Source: JBAZOJ01 sp041648755
Lineage (GTDB): Bacteria > Planctomycetota > B143-G9
DNA: 6,589 nt
Assembly (NCBI GenBank): GCA_041648755.1
Contig: JBAZOJ010000211.1
Location: 1-6,589, forward strand
Reading direction: 5' to 3'
The notes under the pieces are model-generated. The model saw only the letters and a program-made list of their open reading frames with translations, did not search any database and was not told the origin of the DNA. Position 1 is the first letter of the stretch. Each line of letters opens with the position of its first letter. Made by a program: the position numbers and the translations under genes. Positions 4,887 through 6,589 of this stretch are shown piece by piece.

Positions 4887-6589
4887 ATGGATATCCGCGC
4901 TGAACTGACGACAAGGGTCCTGCCCCTTGTCCGCAATCCCGCTCAGTACATAGGCGGGGAGCTCAATTCCATCGTCAAGACCCACCAAGGCCGACTGCGC
5001 TTTGCCCTCGTGTTTCCTGACACGTACACGATCGGAATGTCTCACCTGGGCTTGAGAATAATCTACGATGTCCTGAACCAGAGGGACGACATCGTCTGCG
5101 AGCGCGCATTCTGCCCCGAAAAGGACATGGAAGAGCAACTCAGGCACCGGGGGGTGCCTTTGTACACACTTGAGACTTTCACCCCGCTGGCTTCTTTCGA
5201 TATCGTTGGCTTCTCGCTCCAGTACGAACTATGCTACAGCAATGTGCTGACCATCCTGAGCCTTGCCGGAATCCCCCTGCTGGCCGCGGACAGAACAGAC
5301 GAACATCCCCTGATTCTCGGTGGCGGGCCCTGCTGCGGCAACCCCGAGCCGGTTGCGGATTTCTTTGATGCCTTTCTTCTCGGCGATGGCGAAAAGGCGG
5401 TTGTCGAAATCGCAGATCTCTGGCGGAAGCTGAAGATTAGTGGCGGGATGTCTCGAAGAGATGCCTTGACCGAGATGGCTTCCCGGGTACAGGGGCTCTA
5501 CGTTCCATCCTTGTACAGCGTTGAATACGCCGCATCGGGCCGAATTTCATCGATCACTCCGAAGGGGAATGCGCCCGCCGTCGTGCGCTCCGCCCTTGTC
5601 ATGAACCTGGAAGAAGCGCCCTTCCCAATGAAGCCGATTGTGCCGGTGATCGAAGTTGTGCATGATCGCATCACGGTTGAAATAATGCGCGGCTGCCTCA
5701 ACGGCTGCCGCTTCTGCTCGGCCGGAATGCAGTATCGCCCCCAGCGGCTTCGCTCGCCAGCCAGAATTCTCGAGATTGCACGAGCCTGCTATGCTGCAAG
5801 CGGGCATGACACCATCGGGCTCCTCTCCCTTTCGTCATCCGATCATCCCCAGATCCTCGAAATTGTGGAGAGCCTGAACCGCGAATTCCGTGAATTGCGC
5901 GTCGGGGTCGCTCTACCTTCCCTTCGCGTTGGCAAGGCTCTTTTCCAACTCCCGGCCATTCTCGGCGATGTCCGCAAGTCCGGGCTGACAATGGCGCCCG
6001 AAGTCGCAACCGAGCGGCTGCGCGGCGTCATCAGCAAGATGATCTCGGATGATGCTCTGCTCGATGGGGCGCGCGAGGCCTTCCGAAACGGGTGGCGCCT
6101 TGTGAAACTGTACTTCATGATCGGTCTGCCGGGCGAAAAACCCGAAGACAGACAGGCCATTGCTCTGCTGTGCAACTCACTCTCCAATGCAAAAAGGCAA
6201 ATCGGCGGTGGCCCCGCCAACGTCAACGCGACTGTCTCGACATTCGTGCCCAAACCGCATACCCCGTTCCAATGGGCAGCGCAGATCAGCCCGTCCGATG
6301 AACTGGAGTACCGCAGAGAAATCCTGTCCGCCAGGCCGCAGAAGACAGTGAACCTAAAGTTCGACAAGCCCGAAATCTCGCTTGTTGAAGGCTACCTGGC
6401 CCGCGGAAACCGTCGAGTGGGCGCGGCCCTGCTGGAGGCATGGAACCTCGGGGCTCGACTTGACGCCTGGCCGGAGCATTTCCGATTTGACCTCTGGAGA
6501 GAAGCCGCCGACAAATCCGGCGTTTCCTTCGAAGAACACGCGCTGCGTGAACGCTCCGAAGATGAAGTACTGCCCTCGTCTCATCTGTG
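4887..6589 (+). CDS. TIGR03960-type radical SAM protein with B12-binding-like N-terminal domain (partial, 3' end outside window)
   Basis: 567 complete codons are visible and the frame is open at the edge. The N-terminal domain (about 1-190) is a B12-binding-like Rossmann fold with YIGGELNSIVK (21-31), FPDTYTIGMSHLGL (43-56), GFSLQYELCYSNVL (108-121) and GGGPCCGNPEPVADFFDAF (145-163). I see no cobalamin-binding DxHxxG. The radical SAM core has RGCLNGCRFCSAG, with Cys270, Cys274 and Cys277 (CxxxCxxC) to bind the 4Fe-4S cluster that cleaves SAM. Further family marks are STFVPKPHTPFQW (451-463) and PEISLVEGYLARGNRRVG (495-512). Members are often followed by, or fused to, a DUF2344/TIGR03936 domain and lie near RNase E/G; these would be expected just beyond the window. 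The ATG at 4887 has no clear Shine-Dalgarno, so translation may be coupled to the gene 16 bases upstream. The reaction and substrate of the family are not known to me. Confidence 0.92.
   Translation, partial: MDIRAELTTRVLPLVRNPAQYIGGELNSIVKTHQGRLRFALVFPDTYTIGMSHLGLRIIYDVLNQRDDIVCERAFCPEKDMEEQLRHRGVPLYTLETFTPLASFDIVGFSLQYELCYSNVLTILSLAGIPLLAADRTDEHPLILGGGPCCGNPEPVADFFDAFLLGDGEKAVVEIADLWRKLKISGGMSRRDALTEMASRVQGLYVPSLYSVEYAASGRISSITPKGNAPAVVRSALVMNLEEAPFPMKPIVPVIEVVHDRITVEIMRGCLNGCRFCSAGMQYRPQRLRSPARILEIARACYAASGHDTIGLLSLSSSDHPQILEIVESLNREFRELRVGVALPSLRVGKALFQLPAILGDVRKSGLTMAPEVATERLRGVISKMISDDALLDGAREAFRNGWRLVKLYFMIGLPGEKPEDRQAIALLCNSLSNAKRQIGGGPANVNATVSTFVPKPHTPFQWAAQISPSDELEYRREILSARPQKTVNLKFDKPEISLVEGYLARGNRRVGAALLEAWNLGARLDAWPEHFRFDLWREAADKSGVSFEEHALRERSEDEVLPSSHL

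Noticed and set aside
5843..6367. Minus-strand open frame of 174 codons
   Set aside because: It is antisense to the conserved radical SAM core, and its Ser/Arg-rich composition is typical of a shadow frame.

Overview
The window is a gene-dense stretch of moderately GC-rich bacterial chromosome, with no phage, IS, CRISPR or RNA gene visible. A 4Fe-4S, propeptide-bearing PurF, a PurH with a normal cyclohydrolase half, near-consensus sigma70-type promoters and a TIGR03960-type radical SAM gene all point to a bacterium. I cannot name the phylum. The unusual purine proteins suggest a lineage far from the standard model organisms.

Left half, minus strand (3368 to 1): a compact purine operon, read purF > purM-like gene > purH, driven by a TTGACT-16-TACAAT promoter at 3393-3420. 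PurF looks fully functional. The next gene lies where purM is often found. It can be aligned along most of its length with PurM (AIR synthase), but it has lost essentially every recognisable catalytic motif, is short, and is rich in Arg and Lys. Its stop codon is one base from the purH start. PurH runs off the window edge. Its IMP cyclohydrolase domain is textbook, but the visible part of its AICAR transformylase domain lacks the catalytic Lys-His (KHANPCG) and the RYGEN-HQ motif. Two consecutive purine genes with ablated catalytic motifs, in intact reading frames with tight translational coupling, are the most surprising content of this window.

Right half, plus strand (3510 to 6589): a divergently transcribed class I SAM-dependent methyltransferase with its own promoter; then a small protein with an N-terminal zinc ribbon, one membrane helix and a coiled coil, transcribed from a TATAAT promoter so close to the ATG that the mRNA may be leaderless; then, 16 bases on, a B12-binding-like/radical SAM protein of the TIGR03960 type that continues past the window end.

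The purine genes form one unit: PurF commits PRPP to the pathway and PurH closes the IMP ring. The modified PurM-like and PurH parts raise the question of which enzymes make AIR and FAICAR in this organism. The zinc-ribbon and radical SAM genes look like a second operon of unknown function.
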